64,000 bases of DNA, taken from Ischnura elegans (Eukaryota; Arthropoda; Insecta; Odonata; Coenagrionidae). A program made the position numbers and the translations under genes. Below the pieces are notes generated by a model, which had not been told where the DNA came from, did no database searches, and saw nothing but the letters and a program-made list of their open reading frames with translations. The stretch is from NCBI RefSeq assembly GCF_921293095.1, contig NC_060248.1, forward strand, positions 18,184,744 through 18,248,743, in the 5' to 3' direction. The first letter of the stretch is position 1. Each line of letters starts with the position of its first letter. Of the stretch, positions 9,183-21,774 are shown piece by piece.

Positions 9183-10012
9183 GTCGAACATTCATTAACT
9201 GCTGGTTTGAGTCCAAGTGACGCGGCTGACTGATTTCAGTTCATGGTCATTTTATTCTCTGTGGAAGAGCGATATTCGTTCTATTAAGAGAATTGAGTCC
9301 ACATGCAGTGACCTGCTAATTTCATTATTCTAAGTGCTGGACACAGTTAAAACTTGTTTATAATTTCTAGGTAAATATATGTATCTGATTTTCCTTGTGG
9401 CGTAATTTTTTCTCCCCTCACGGCATTTTCTTTTTCTATTGCTACTTTGTGGTACCTATTTACTTGAAATTCCATTTTTTAATCTATCTTCATCAGTTAT
9501 TTTGCTATTGTGGAATAGGCTCTTGGTTTAGTGAGTGAATTGACGAAGTGGCAATGCATTTAAAATTGTGATCGTATGTCTGGTTAATTCCTGTTATTAA
9601 TTTCTGAGTGTGTTGCAGGCATGGCTTTATGAATAGCAAATCTCTATTTAAAATACAGATGATATTATCGGTTAATAGGTGCAAGACCTGAACACCTTAG
9701 TGTGCTCATCCGTCAGGATCCTTAACTCGGGATGTAATTTTGCTGGATTAATGCTGGCTCAGTTTTTTGCTACTTTTTAAACTTGCTGCCCCTCATTGTT
9801 CATCATATCTAAAGGATTGTATCAACAATGTAGCCATCATGAAAATATCACTTGTAATATTTGGCTCATCTCTTAGCATCAAAATGAGAAATGGGTCATT
9901 TCATTTCAGTTCACCCAGGCCATGGCCTTCTCTTGGCTTTCTCCATGTAAACATTAGAAATTATGAGGGAAAGTACTCACCCTTGTCCTCACCCCTTTTC
10001 CTATTCTTACTT
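9183..10012. other. 3' flank of C9orf85 homologue, no further gene seen
   Basis: Contains the presumed 3' UTR. I find no clear AATAAA close to the stop codon. The rest is AT-rich without recognisable coding. Confidence 0.5.
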
Positions 10013-11939
10013 CTACACAGATGGATCCACATTTGATCGCAGCTGCTGGTTTTTATATAAACTATGAACTATTCTGCGATCATTGTATAGTACTCGGATT
10101 TCTTTCGGAATTCTAAGCATTGAATTCCATTTCATGCTATCAAATGCCTTTTCTAAGTTGATAAATGCTATGATAGTTGGTTGATTCTTGTCCATTGTCT
10201 TCTCCATGAACAGCCTAAAAGCCAACATTGCTTCTCTTGTGTCCTCGCATTTCCTAAATCTGAATTGGTACGCATCCAGGAAATCTTCTGCTCTTCGTTC
10301 TAATCTTCTCTAAATGATTCTTGTCAGAATCTTCTCTGCTTGTGTCATCAGGCTAATGGTCCTAAAATCTTTGCACTTCTCTGCACTCTTCCTTTTTGGT
10401 ATGGATACAATGATGTTCTCCACAAAGTCACTCGGAAAATTTCCTTTTGAGTACATACAGCAGATAGAACTAACTTTATATACAGTCGAGTTAAGACCTT
10501 TTCTCCTGCATTTTTGATTATATCTGCTGGAATGTTATTCCTGGGGCCTTACTCTTTTGCAGGTCTGTTATTGCAGTGTCGAATTCCGATCTTAAGATGC
10601 TCGCTCCCATGTCATCATTTTCTGCTTCACTTTCCTCTTTGATTATTTTTAAGCTATGCTTGCTTCCGTTGTTTAATTCCTCCAGGTATTCCTTCCATCT
10701 CTCGGCATTGTCTTCATTTCCAATAAAAATATTTCCAAAATACTTGTCCCTTATGGTGTTCCATCTTGTGCTTTATTCCTTGAAATGGATTCTCACTATT
10801 CTATAGGCTGCTTCCACTTTTCCCTTGAATGAGGTTATTTTGAACATCCTTGCATATGTTTCTCATCCACACTTCTCTAACTTTCCGCACTTTGCTGCAA
10901 ATCTCATTTCTTATTCTCTTGTAGCAAGCCTGTCCTTCCTCAGTATTTGCATTCTTATCCTTGCTCTGTTCTTCAATGAGGTCTAGGACTTCATCCATGA
11001 TCCATTGCTTTTTTCTAACACAATTTATTCTCCCTAGAACTTCTCTAGCTGCCTCCTGAAGCCCACTTTTGATATTTTCCAGCTATTCTCCACTGATTTC
11101 TTTGTCTCATCTAATCCTATCTTGCTCTTCACTACTTCTTGAAAGGCCTCTTGATTTTTTGATTCCTTCAGTTTCTCTAATTGCCATGCGTTCTTCACTG
11201 ATTTCTTGAATTTCAGATTGCATTTCATCATCACTAGACTATGATCACTGTCAATATCTGACCCTGAGTAGTTCTTGCAGTCCTTTACCTGGTTCCTAAA
11301 CCTCTGCTTCACTAAAATATAGTCTAGTTGCAATTTTCTTTTGTCTCCTGGCATTTTCCATGAATATCTTCTTCGCATGTGATTCTTTAATGGAATGATG
11401 GCAACCACTAATTTGTGTTTTGTGTAGAATTCCTGTAGCCTTTCTCCTCTTTCATTACGATTTCCTAATCCATATTTTCTGGCTATTCTTCTCTCCTGGC
11501 CTTCACTGACGACAGTGTTCCTATCACCTGAAACAATAAGGTTTTCTTCACCCCTCACCTGTTTGATTACTTCCCTGATATCATCATAGATGTCATCAAC
11601 TCCTTTATTCTCATAGTCTGTCATAAGCATGAAACCTGTATCACTACAGTACCTACTGGCTTAGTCTCTAACTTTACCATAACTATCCCTTCATTGTACT
11701 GTAGGAAGCTTTTCACATACATTTAGGTGCTATTTCTGGGCATTATTCCACCCCTAGCATTACCATTTACTTAGAGATCCTGTGTGTATAATCCTATTGC
11801 TTCCATTCCAAAAGTCTCCCTCTTCAAGCTTCATTTTGCTGATTCCTTGCAGGTAGAGATTCAATCTTTGCATTTCCACCTTAAGGTTTTCTAGCTTACC
11901 GCAAGTCCTAAGTGATCTCACGTTCCATGTACCTATCAT
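10013..11939 (-). pseudogene. RTE-type LINE: endonuclease and partial reverse transcriptase, broken
   Basis: The ORF starts at 11939 with IGTWNVRSLRTCGKLENL, the typical start of an apurinic-type endonuclease. Stops and shifts follow, then an open stretch at 11034-11630 with RRRYSWKMPGDKRK, LDYILVKQRFRNQV and SDIDSDHSLV (endonuclease C-terminal half, including the catalytic SDH). Between 10460 and 11030 a decayed linker continues, and at 10013-10460 the RT begins (YQFRFRKCEDTREA, FINLEKAFDSMKWN). The sequence then stops before the YxDD motif. The loss of the 3' half is unusual, since LINEs normally lose their 5' end. The clade call (RTE-like) is by pattern only. Confidence 0.8.
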
Positions 11940-12320
11940 CCTAACTTTATCACAGTTGACTGATGTACCCTCTCAGGAAGTCCCCGCCCGGAGATCCGAA
12001 TGGGGGTCTAGTTTACTTCAGGAATGTTTTACCTGAGGGAATTTCATCATGTCGGATTATTTGAAGTTGGAGTAGCTGCGACTCCTCAGGATAATAATGT
12101 GGTGGTTTCCCCTTGCCTTCCACATTGCAGTACTACAGCCGTTAAAGTAAATTTTACCACACCTGCAGTGCAATAAGAGTCGCTTTACTGACCACCGTGG
12201 TCTCCACCTTCACTCGTATGAAGAAGAGCTGCTGCCCTCTCCCCCGGGTAATGAGAGGCATAATTGTTGACGGCCTCCCATCACCAAGTCATGGCATGTC
12301 ACAGTCTTAATGCATCATTT
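11940..12320 (-). mobile_element. probable 5' UTR of the LINE at 10.0-11.9 kb
   Basis: Directly upstream of the endonuclease start and moderately GC-rich, unlike the flanks. It has short conserved-looking blocks (for example GGCAAGGGGAAACCACCAC in element orientation) of the kind found in the leaders of this LINE type. The outer boundary is a guess. Confidence 0.5.
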
Positions 12321-12686
12321 AGAAGGCCTATCTTACCCATACTCCCTTGGAATGCTACTGCTTTTTGTCCATGACTCTTTATTCGACAAGTAAATGCGCT
12401 TATATCGCAGCCAACCTATATATCTAGAGGATGGCCCAACATCCCCAACCTGGTGGATGCACTTGGTGGCTTAAAGCTTAGCCCCGAGCCACTTCTAAGT
12501 AAAAATTAATGTTGGGCAGGTTGAATGTACCTCAGAGTGAATACGACATCTCCTTCTAAAGAAAAGGGATAATTTTTTATGCACCACCATCATCATCATC
12601 ACTGCTAAACGATCCCAAGATTGGTTTGATACAGCTATCCGCTCAATCCTCCTGTTCTCTTATCTTTTCACACTTATGTATTTTTT

Positions 12687-13533
12687 TAGGGATGGTCGGA
12701 TCGGATACTTCGAATCCAAATATCTGCGGATATTGCCCTTCATCGGATACTTCGGATGCAAATTCGCTGAAGACATCGGGTCTGGATCCGAAATTTTAAA
12801 TTTATGCTTCAGTGAATGCAGCGTCCCTTCCGAGGGAGTGGAAAAAGTTTCAATTCTACCTTTGCATGCGCCGTTGCACTGCGATGCTTGGCCTACTCAT
12901 GAACCATTTTGTTTAAAAGGTCTCGTAGGAGTTATGCAACAGAATTTCAGCCGCAAAAATTTTTACGGCAAAATACAACTGGCATATAGTGTTTTTTCCT
13001 ACAAAGTGATTGAACAACCATCAGGAGAATCTCAACTCCGTAGGATAACAACCACGTCAAAAGTGACTACGTCGCAGATTAAAAAAAAACCCTCGGCCAT
13101 CCATCACCACATGCCTCTGATATTTTTTTTTCTTTCCGAGACCACACAGTCCATAAATCATTATCTTATAAGGAAAATATCAAGTTAAAAGAGAGCAATA
13201 GAAGCATGTTTCATTCGTACCTATTGAAACCTATCTTTATTTCCAATCTCAAGGGTAACAGTTTACATCCTGAACATGTAAAGATTTGATCGTTTTTAAA
13301 AATAATGTGAAAGCTTATAAAAACGATTTTTCATCAGTAAAAATTTTAGATGTGAATATAAATTGAAATAGCATTTCTTTAATTGTATTTACCCAGAAAA
13401 TAACTTGAATAATTACTTTGTTTTATAGCAGACAATTGAAAATGCAATAGGATCCGAAAATATCCGAAGATTCAGTTCCGAAAATCAAGGATCCGATCGG
13501 GATCTGAAAAAAATCCTGGATTTGTCCATCCCT
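12687..13533. mobile_element. hAT-type non-autonomous element (TAGGGATGG ends)
   Basis: Ends TAGGGATGGTC and, inverted, AGGGATGGAC; flanked by 8-bp direct repeats TATTTTTT (12679-12686 and 13534-13541). Both subterminal regions are rich in GGATCCGAA/TTCGGATCC repeats. It holds an open frame at 12676-13188 that runs in from outside and looks like chance. The 8-bp duplication and TAGGG/CAGGG-type ends fit hAT. Confidence 0.7.
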
Positions 13534-13541
13534 TATTTTTT

Positions 13542-15588
13542 TCTTATTCAAATCCTCCCTAGCCTGTTAATAATGTAATCTTATAATGGGGTTATTTATT
13601 CTTACCTAAAATCCCAGCTCACCAAGAGTACTACGTAGACGATATTAAAAGATAATACATGATGAAAAGTTTCTTCCTAATTCAACCATCCCTTAGTAAT
13701 TTTAAAATATGTGAGGCAGAAGTAGCCACCCTCTATTCATGAGTTGATGACATTGCTTTCGTTCTATCTCATTAACTCATTCTGATAGAACCACTCATTG
13801 AATTAAAGAATTGCGCATTAGAGTATAAGAAACTCTCATGCTAAAGGCTAGGGAGTAGCAGAAATGCAGTGACCCATTCGGTATGTGTGCCGGACATCTT
13901 CAACTTATCTGCTGAAAGGGTATCACTGTATCCTCCAATTGTACAAGGAGGAGGTGACGGGTTTACAATGTGTAAAATATGGGTCGCTTTATTTTTCAAA
14001 ATCTATCCCCATCAGTAATTAAAAGGTATGGTTAATGGGCCCATTATTTATAATTATTCAATTTATTTACTAGCTGTACTTTATAGAGGTAAATGGAAAC
14101 TATAAGGTACTTAAAACTTGGTAGACATCTTATTATTTAAAATTGCTCATAGTATTAACATGGAAATTTTCAAAACTGAAGGCTTTCAGGCCAGGAATTA
14201 TGCAAGAACTTTATACTTTGACTTTGGTGGGCACCCTGATTATAGAGATTGCATTGGATTTGTAGCAAGAGTTTTAGCTTCTTTTCTCACCTAGCGATTG
14301 CTGGCTCAAATTCCAGTGGTGGTGGTGGATTTACAGAGAAAGTTTACTAGGAATTCCTTTGAATCCATGAAGTGAATTAATTGTTCATCGTATCGTTTTA
14401 TGCAATGCTGCATTTGTGATTGATGTCAGTGATAAAATACAGATGCCTTGATATGATATGACAGATTGTAAAAAATCTCGATACTGAGGAGAAATTCGCA
14501 GTTCATGAAGACCCAGTATCAAAATCCACTGGAAACATTTGGTTTATAAAAGGGAAAGATGTGTAATGACGAAAATAAATAATATTCCCAGATTTTAGGG
14601 TTCTTAAGTGCTCAAGGACATCCTGTCTTATATATGTACCAGTAAGAGGTAGATGATTACTATGCTGTATTCGGAATATTCAAATTGATTTAAGAGATAT
14701 GTACATAGTTGGATATAATTATAAATACATATTTACATTCTCTGTAGAGTGCATTTGGGTCATTACTTGCCGAATCACCTGGAAAATTTTCAAAATGACA
14801 ACCAGCAACACGGATTTTGATGAAATTTTTGTCACTAGCTACTACCACCTACATATTTAATCAGCCATGTAAAATATTTCCTCTCTCACTCTCATAGTTT
14901 ACAAGATATGAGGGGTCGAAGTTTGAGATGTGTCCTCAGAAGTGGTGGTTGTGGAATTCAAATCCAGAGTGCTGGGCACTAGGTAAAAATTCGTAGCTCA
15001 GAAACCCACATAATATATTTTAATGATATTGTGACCCGTTTGTCTATCCAAGTAGGCACATAGATTCCATAATAATGTCTTTTATTCCCCCTGCTTTGCT
15101 AAGTTTGCCAAAATAGTGTCATCAATTGTTAATTAACTGAGTTTTGAGCTAAAAACATTACGTCTTATTTTTTAAATTATCACCAAAAGGCAGAGTATAT
15201 AGTTAACTCATCCAATTTTTTTTCTAATTTGAGGTAAATATGTGCTCCAATATACTTTGAAATAAAAATGGTGGTGTTTTGACTGCCACTATGAGTATTT
15301 CAGGTTTTACTTTTTTTCTGTAACTGTGAGGGGGAGTTTGGACACATGCTGTAAGATAATAATTGTGATTGAAGATCCATACCATGAGGATGTATTTGAA
15401 ATATTGGTCAGTAAATCTGAGACCAAGCGTGTAGCATTCATGGGCCACATTGAATACTACGCTCAGGTTGAACCTCATGTCTTTCAGAGTAAGAAAGAAA
15501 CTTTAAAATATAAGGTTGTGCCGTGAGAGGGAAGGTGGATTGTGTATGCGTAATGAGAAGAGGGGAAATTTAAGGGATGACGTGGTGA
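13542..15588. other. no recognisable gene
   Basis: AT-rich sequence with short chance ORFs only. No terminal repeats or known protein motifs recognised. Confidence 0.5.
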
Positions 15589-16200
15589 AAATGAACTGTT
15601 CACGAGCCATTCTTAGGCTGTGCACAAACCATGCAAACGGTTCACAAATTACCTGGGCCGTTCATGAAGTGTTTGGGAACTGTTCACATGCTCTAACCTG
15701 GTACCCACGAACGGCCTATGAACAGGACACCTTGTGCATGGCTCCTGCACAGTTGGCCATGAACGCTTCCGTAACAGTTTATTAAAGTGAGCACACCACC
15801 TCCACATTTACTAAATGTAATATTTTATTCATGCCATCCATGATTCATTATTTCAAATAAATGATGATCATTAGCATATCATCATGGATTAAGGAAAACA
15901 ACCATCATTTTGTTTATAATTTTCTAAGCTAAATTAAGATCAGATATTCACTTACAACTTGACAAATTTCCTGGGCCGTTCATGAAGTGTTTGGGACCTG
16001 TAACATGCTCAAACCTAGTACCCACAAACGGACTATGAACGGAAGACCTTGTGGACAGCTTCTGCACAGTTAGCCATGAACGCTTCCTGCACAGATTATT
16101 AAATTCAAAACCCCAGCCCATTTCTTCCTCTGTTGCTAAATGTAACATTTAATTAATGTTATTCATGATTCACTATTTTACATTAATGATAAGCATGAAT
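15589..16200. repeat. GTTC-array element with 318-bp direct duplication
   Basis: Starts GGTGAAAATGAACTGTTCACGAGCCATTC, nearly the same as the start at about 16773, when short gaps are allowed. Short GTTCA/ATTCT/GTGCA motifs follow at 11-bp steps. A block at 15650-15880 recurs at 15968-16195 (period about 318 bp) with substitutions. No transposase frame. Confidence 0.55.
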
Positions 16201-16767
16201 TTGAGAAAAACATGAGTGAGTGCGTTATGAGACAAGACATTTAAAAATTCGGGCTAATATGTTCAAAAATTCAAAAGTGTTATTAACTTCGTGTTAATGT
16301 TTATGCTGATTTGCCGAATTGGTAAAATAAGTAGGGTAATATATGGTAACATTGACAGTTTTATTAATCGTGTTAAGATATAAATACAAATGTTTTGAGG
16401 TTGCGATGCATTTACATCAATAATGTGAGCAAAGTAAATTAACCGGTGAATGTGTGGCTTTCAAATACAAAGCTTGTGCAATAACTAGAAGTACTGGAAA
16501 TAAACCCAAAAGAAGTGTGAAAATCTTTTCCCAAAACCTTGTGAGCTCTTCGTGAACAGTTTAGTTTCATTGGTTTGCAACACTTCAGTTCAGCCAAACT
16601 ACAGTTTGTAAATGTTTGTTTGTAAAACTTCAACAGCTTCCTGATCAAGCATTGGTATCAATAAATTTCTTTTTCCTGACCTCAATTATTTAATGATGAT
16701 TAACGTCTTGGTGTATAGGTCTGAGAATGATGTACAATTGTTACGAATGATAAAGGTTGCATCCCTG

Positions 16768-17147
16768 GTGAAAATAAATTGTTCACGAACCATTCCAGAA
16801 GTGTGACAGAAAGTGTTCAGAACCTGTTGCAGAAGTGTTCATGAACTGTTGGGGAACCGTTCATGGAGAGAATTTTGGCCCAAATTGAAGTGTTACAAAC
16901 TGTTCAAATGAGCTGTTCATGGGGTATTTCCCTGCTGTTCTTGAGGTGTTTTCAGATGTTCATGAAGCATTCTTTAACTGTACAGGAAGCGTTTACAATA
17001 ATTCCAATGATGATTAATGTCTTACAGTATAGGTCTGAGAATTATATGCAAAATTGCTTATATCTTAAAGAGGCATAGGAAAAATTTGCGGACATCGTTC
17101 ATCAGATTGCGTTAGTAAATTTTTTTTACAAGAAATTTCTCTGCCAG
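16768..17147. mobile_element. GTTC-array element with CCCTGG ends
   Basis: The left end CCCTGGTGAAAATAAATTG faces a right end ending CTCTGCCAGGG, an imperfect inverted repeat. The interior is an array of GTTCATGAAC(T/C)-like 11-mers; GTT starts at 16815, 16826, 16837, 16848 and 16859 are exactly 11 bp apart. No coding frame. The target duplication is unclear. Confidence 0.5.
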
Positions 17148-18181
17148 GGTTTTTATGTTTAATTTTCTCCTCACATCAGACTGGACTTAAAAAATTAATA
17201 TTTATTGAAGTCTGTAGACTTGCAAGGCCTGATAAACACATAAAGAGGCTCTTTTTATACCAATTTAATATTCTTTAAAACCAATTACTATGTACTTCCA
17301 GCACTGAAATTCAGTGAAAAGCAAAAAAATTGTGTTGTCAACTTTAAATCAAAGTTTTGATGTGTGTTTTTCATATAGGTAATTCTACATATATCATCAA
17401 CTATTGAGCTTTGAGCCTAAAAATATATTTGAAATATATGGCCTATAAATAAATTTATAAATTGTCAACGTAAGGTAATTGCAAACTTAAGGTAGTTACT
17501 GAACTCTTTCATACAATATACTTCAAAATATTCAGTTAAAGCTTCGAAACAAAAAAGTCACCTTTCCTTATGGTCTCCTTTTAGCAAAAATGTTGCACGA
17601 TAGTCTCCAGCATAATAAAAATTCATGTAATTATCAGGGATGACTGCCATTTTCATTTTTAGGAGCACAATCTGCATAAAAATTTGCTTCTTTATTTCAA
17701 TATAGAATTTTTTGCTGAAATGTATCATTTTCCTTTTGAGGAATGGTCCACACTTTGGTTCTTTGGTTTTCAGTTTCATTGGTTCGTAAGCTATGAACCA
17801 AAATTGGAACAAAATAATCAGTAGCAAAATTAATTTGCTCAAAAACCAGTTTGAAACTTTTATTGAGAGTATGCATATTACAATATGCCCTTAAAATTGA
17901 TGATTTAATGGAATCAATCACTAATTTTAAAATAAGCATTTGAAATACATTTGAATTTGGTATTTCAAATACACGAACTGAATGTATTTTGTATTTCATG
18001 CACAGATTTTTGTTTTTTCCCATTCTAAAATAAAAATTACATTTGTAAAATACTTTTGAAGTAGCTCTGATAAAACATTTTATAAAAGTACTTCCATAAC
18101 ATTATGCTTCAGAGATTACTTTGCTTTTGTTAGAATCATGTTCATCATGTTTGCAACTATTCAGCGTGCCAATTAAGGCAG
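17148..18181. other. no recognisable gene
   Basis: AT-rich. Near 17930-18060 and again at 18470-18640 there are TATTTCAAATAC-type repeats. The second patch ends TTTTGCCCAGCCCTGCC, which looks like one end of a hAT-type MITE (inverted CAGGGCTGGGC), but I could not find its partner. Confidence 0.4.
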
Positions 18182-18440
18182 CAGTGGCACAACTAGAGAT
18201 ATGCTTTGGGGGGGATGAGTGGGGGCAACACCCACCCAGGAAAACTTTTGAAAAATAACATGCCTAAAAATGATTTACATCATTTTGGCACTTATAATTT
18301 AGCATTAAGCAGAGGCAGTTATTATAAATCAAACCCAGACAAGATTTTTAAATAATTTTTTGATATCTCTGAGGTTTTGGGGGAGGATACATCCCCTCCC
18401 CTCCCCCCCCCCCCCCCCCCCCGTAGTAGTTTCATCACTG
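18182..18440. mobile_element. hAT-type MITE
   Basis: The left end CAGTGGCACAACTA and right end (inverted) CAGTGATGAAACTA form imperfect terminal repeats. The flanking 8-mers are TAAGGCAG and CAAGGCAG, a 7/8 duplication. The interior includes a long C tract at about 18405-18422. Confidence 0.7.
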
Positions 18441-19689
18441 CAAGGCAGGTTATATTTTTTTAAGAAATCTTTTTTCTTTTCCTAGTTTCCATACAAATGT
18501 ATTTTGATTTTAAAAGGTATTTAGAATACTATTTTGTAGTTTGTTTTGCAAATACCAAAGTGAAGGGTAGTTCGCATTTCAAATACATCTGGACAGTATT
18601 TTTTATTACAAATACTCCTCGGCCTGTATTTTGCCCAGCCCTGCCTAAAATATCATTATGTACTAGCTTTAAAAATCATGCAATCTAAAGAAAATGTATG
18701 CTTCCTGACCCAAGAACCGAAAATTTGAACCTATTCCTCAAAAATCTAGGAAAAAAATTACTTATCTATGTATTACTCCTGTGGCCACCCAAATCCAAAG
18801 AGATCTTTGGCCTTGCCAGCAGTGGCCTCCACTGTTTCCTGTCCTCTACCTGCTCCAGATTTTCTCATAGCCTCCCTAGCCCTGCTTCACTTGGGCACAA
18901 GGGCGCTGACTTATAAAAAATATTGGGGGACCCATATCGCTGGTCTTGCCCCGGGAAATTTTCTAAATTTTAGATGAAAAATAGTGAGTTATAAATTTTT
19001 TAAAAGCCTTTTAGAGGAGTCATACGATCAAAATTAGAACCCTGGAAACTCGACTCTCTATAACTCGACACTTTGCGAAACGCTACAAGCCTGACACATT
19101 TTTTGGCTTTGAAAAAAGAAACAAAACATCAACAGAACGGTATTTTGGTAAAAAGCTAATTTCATTTACAGTTCTAATTACGCTCATAGACCATTACAGT
19201 GCAGTGAATGTATAGCTCTGAGCAAACTAAAATTATATTGAAATAAATCCTAAACTATCATAAAAAGAATAAAACATAAAATATTGATGTTGCTCAGCAA
19301 TAGCACTTTGATTAATAAGTGATGTAGATAATTTAAGTTTACTTTGAATAAGACTCCGAGTTCATTTAATTAAAACAATATCTCAACGTTAATCCTTTAA
19401 TACAGTTAGCAAAGTTTATAAAGTACGCCTAATACTTTCAGTCAACAAGTACGTAAATAGCGGGTTTTAATTGGGTCTTACACTCTAAAAATACTGAAGT
19501 ACTTGAAAATAAATAATACAGTGCTATATTACGAAATATTGATATAATCGTAATATATAAATACAGTACTGACCTATCACTAACATTTTGAAACAGAAAA
19601 TGTAACATTCTGTAGGCATTTATCTATTTTATAACGATTTTTAATATTTCTATAAATACCATTATTAGTGCAAGAGTGACTCTATAAAG

Positions 19690-21774
19690 GTGCAAATGTC
19701 AACCGTCTGACCGGGTTACTGTATATGAAGTCGTTGATGGCTGGTCGGATATCCAATTCATCCAAAACATCTCGGTGGGCATGGAGAACAGCCAAGTTGT
19801 TCAATAGCTTCTGTCCCATTGTTGATCAAAGATATGATTTCAGACGCCTAGGGGCTAAAATAACTGTGCTGCTGTCATTATTGGAACTACTTGGAGAAAC
19901 TAAATGCACTTCACTACTTCGCATAACATTTCTCAAACTGCTGGCTCTTGTGTAATGTACTTTCTTACATCACACATGTTTTTTAAGACCAGCTGTTTTT
20001 TAATAGTGATATCGGCTAACATATGCAAATTTAAGCGCAATCTCTCAATGTCGAAGTCATTTTTGAAAAACAGATGAGTTTACAAAATTTGTTTCCCCTC
20101 TTTTCACTAAAAGCAAACACTCTTGTTCAACTGCAATAACCTGCGTGAGTTCAGTGGATGCAAACCGCTCAGTAATGCAAGATTGCACTGTTTCACAAAC
20201 TTCAATGTAAATACCTTTGTAGTATTTCTTTGGGGTTTTGGAAGTGTGCGGTGAGCTGGCTTTGTCTTTTTCATATTTCTTTGGCATCTTTCTTTCTTTC
20301 AAGTCCATTCTGAGTAAGCAAAGGATCATCAACTTTGAAGGTTTCTCTTTTAAACACAATTCCCAAAAGTGTTCAAAACTATCACTCCTTCCATTCAATA
20401 TACAAATCAAGCCCTCATATATTTTTCCGAGATCAGTAACACTTAGATGAGGGCATTAAATTTTTTCATTGACATCCTCTACTGGGTTCATTACATGGCA
20501 ATAAAGACGTATAAATAAATGAGTCTTAAATTGTGACATTGACTCAAGGTAGCCTGCACACAGTGGCGCCGACTCCATGGGGCCTGGGGCCTGAGGGGGT
20601 CCGAGCCCCCTAAAAAATTTGTTATGGGTGTGAGGAAAAAATGTGTCAGGCTTGCTGATTTTCCCGGGAGTGTCCAGATATCAAGATTCGAGTTATCAGG
20701 GCTCTAAAGTTGATCGTATGACTCTTCTAAAATGCTTAAAAAACTTAAAACTCACTACTTATAATATTTCTTGGGGCAAGATCCCCGGTCTGGGCCCCCC
20801 CAATATTTTTTGTAAGTCGGCACCCCTGCCTGCACATTTGTAACCTGCCTCTGTTTTGTCCTCTGCACTATATGTTTTGATAAACTCTTGTAGTTCTTCA
20901 AAGATTTTCACTATTCTCAAGATACTGGAAGCTCGCATTGTCCATCGAGTCGGGCAATGAGGTTGTAGACCAGGTTGATTGTTGGCGCTCTCACTGCGTA
21001 TGCTTCTGAAAAGTCCCATCCTTTTGGTGGATTCCCTTACGGTGTTTATTAAGTCCTTGGCAAAAGCCATAATATCCCTCATACACGTGAGAGTGCGGAG
21101 ACTGTCTACAACTACAAAGTTTAAACTGTGAGCAGTGCAGTGCACAAAATGTGCTTTTGGTTGTACATCCAAAACTAACTTGTACCCTGAACGCCCTAAC
21201 CAATCTTTTAACTCAGGTACGTCATTCTTTTGGAGTTCCAACAATTGAAAAAAATTTGAGTTTACATCTGCCCCTTAATTGCTAGTCCTTGTCGGCATAG
21301 AAATTGCTTGGTAGTAAAAAATTGTCTCAAGAGCTAAATGGCCTTTCTTCATATCACCATCTAACTGTTCGTTTAGTTGGGAGACCACACTTTGGTTAGT
21401 GATAGAATTTAGTCTCAGAACACCTTCTTTATGCTTAAATGTATTTTCACGAAGACGGAATTTTTCCCGTTAGAAAAGCCTATGGAAAGAAATGAATCTT
21501 CTTTTTTTGAAGAAAATTGTAATAGATTTTTAGCATCTGCCTCTTTGCAGGTTTTGCAATAAACCTTTTCAGTAGATGCTTCATATTCTAGCCATGCATA
21601 TTTGGTCAACCAAGACTTCTGAAATGAATTTCCCTTGCCGAATTGTCCAGGTTTCGGATGTGAACACTTCTCGCCTGACGATGATGAAGCAATTGACGAC
21701 ATAATAATTGTCGGAGGTTGACTTGCAGTACCATCAACTTCCAAGCGCGCCTTTTTGGTAACAAACTTATCCAT
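19690..21774 (-). pseudogene. hAT transposase pseudogene (TTF zinc finger, DUF4371-like, hATC)
   Basis: In gene order: residues from 21774 include KSWLTKYAWLEYEAS and VYCKTCKEADAK (TTF-type zinc finger). A shifted frame follows with LDGDMKKGHLALETI. The open stretch 20831-21244 has KAHFVHCTAHSLNFVV and CPTRWTMRASSI, typical of ZMYM/DUF4371 hAT proteins. The coding is then split by a MITE at 20561-20828 and resumes at 20057-20560 (LGKIYEGLICILNGRSD). It ends near 19700 with LLNNLAVLHAHRDVLDEL and IRPAIND, the hATC dimerisation block. Between the DWLGRSGYK and KAHFVHCTAH blocks part of the catalytic region appears deleted. At least two stops and two frameshifts are visible, so no active protein is made. 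Confidence 0.82.
20561..20828. mobile_element. 268-bp deletion derivative of the same hAT family, nested
   Basis: Ends CAGTGGCGCCGACT and, inverted, CAGGGGTGCCGACTTA; flanked by a perfect 8-bp duplication CCTGCACA (20553-20560 and 20829-20836). Its left part matches the right end of the host element and its right part matches the host's left end, so it is an internally deleted copy inserted in the opposite orientation. It interrupts the transposase coding. Confidence 0.85.

Noticed and set aside
12676-13188. 170-codon + strand frame
   Set aside because: It begins outside and runs into a hAT-type MITE, and its residues follow the GGATCCGAA repeats. No domain.
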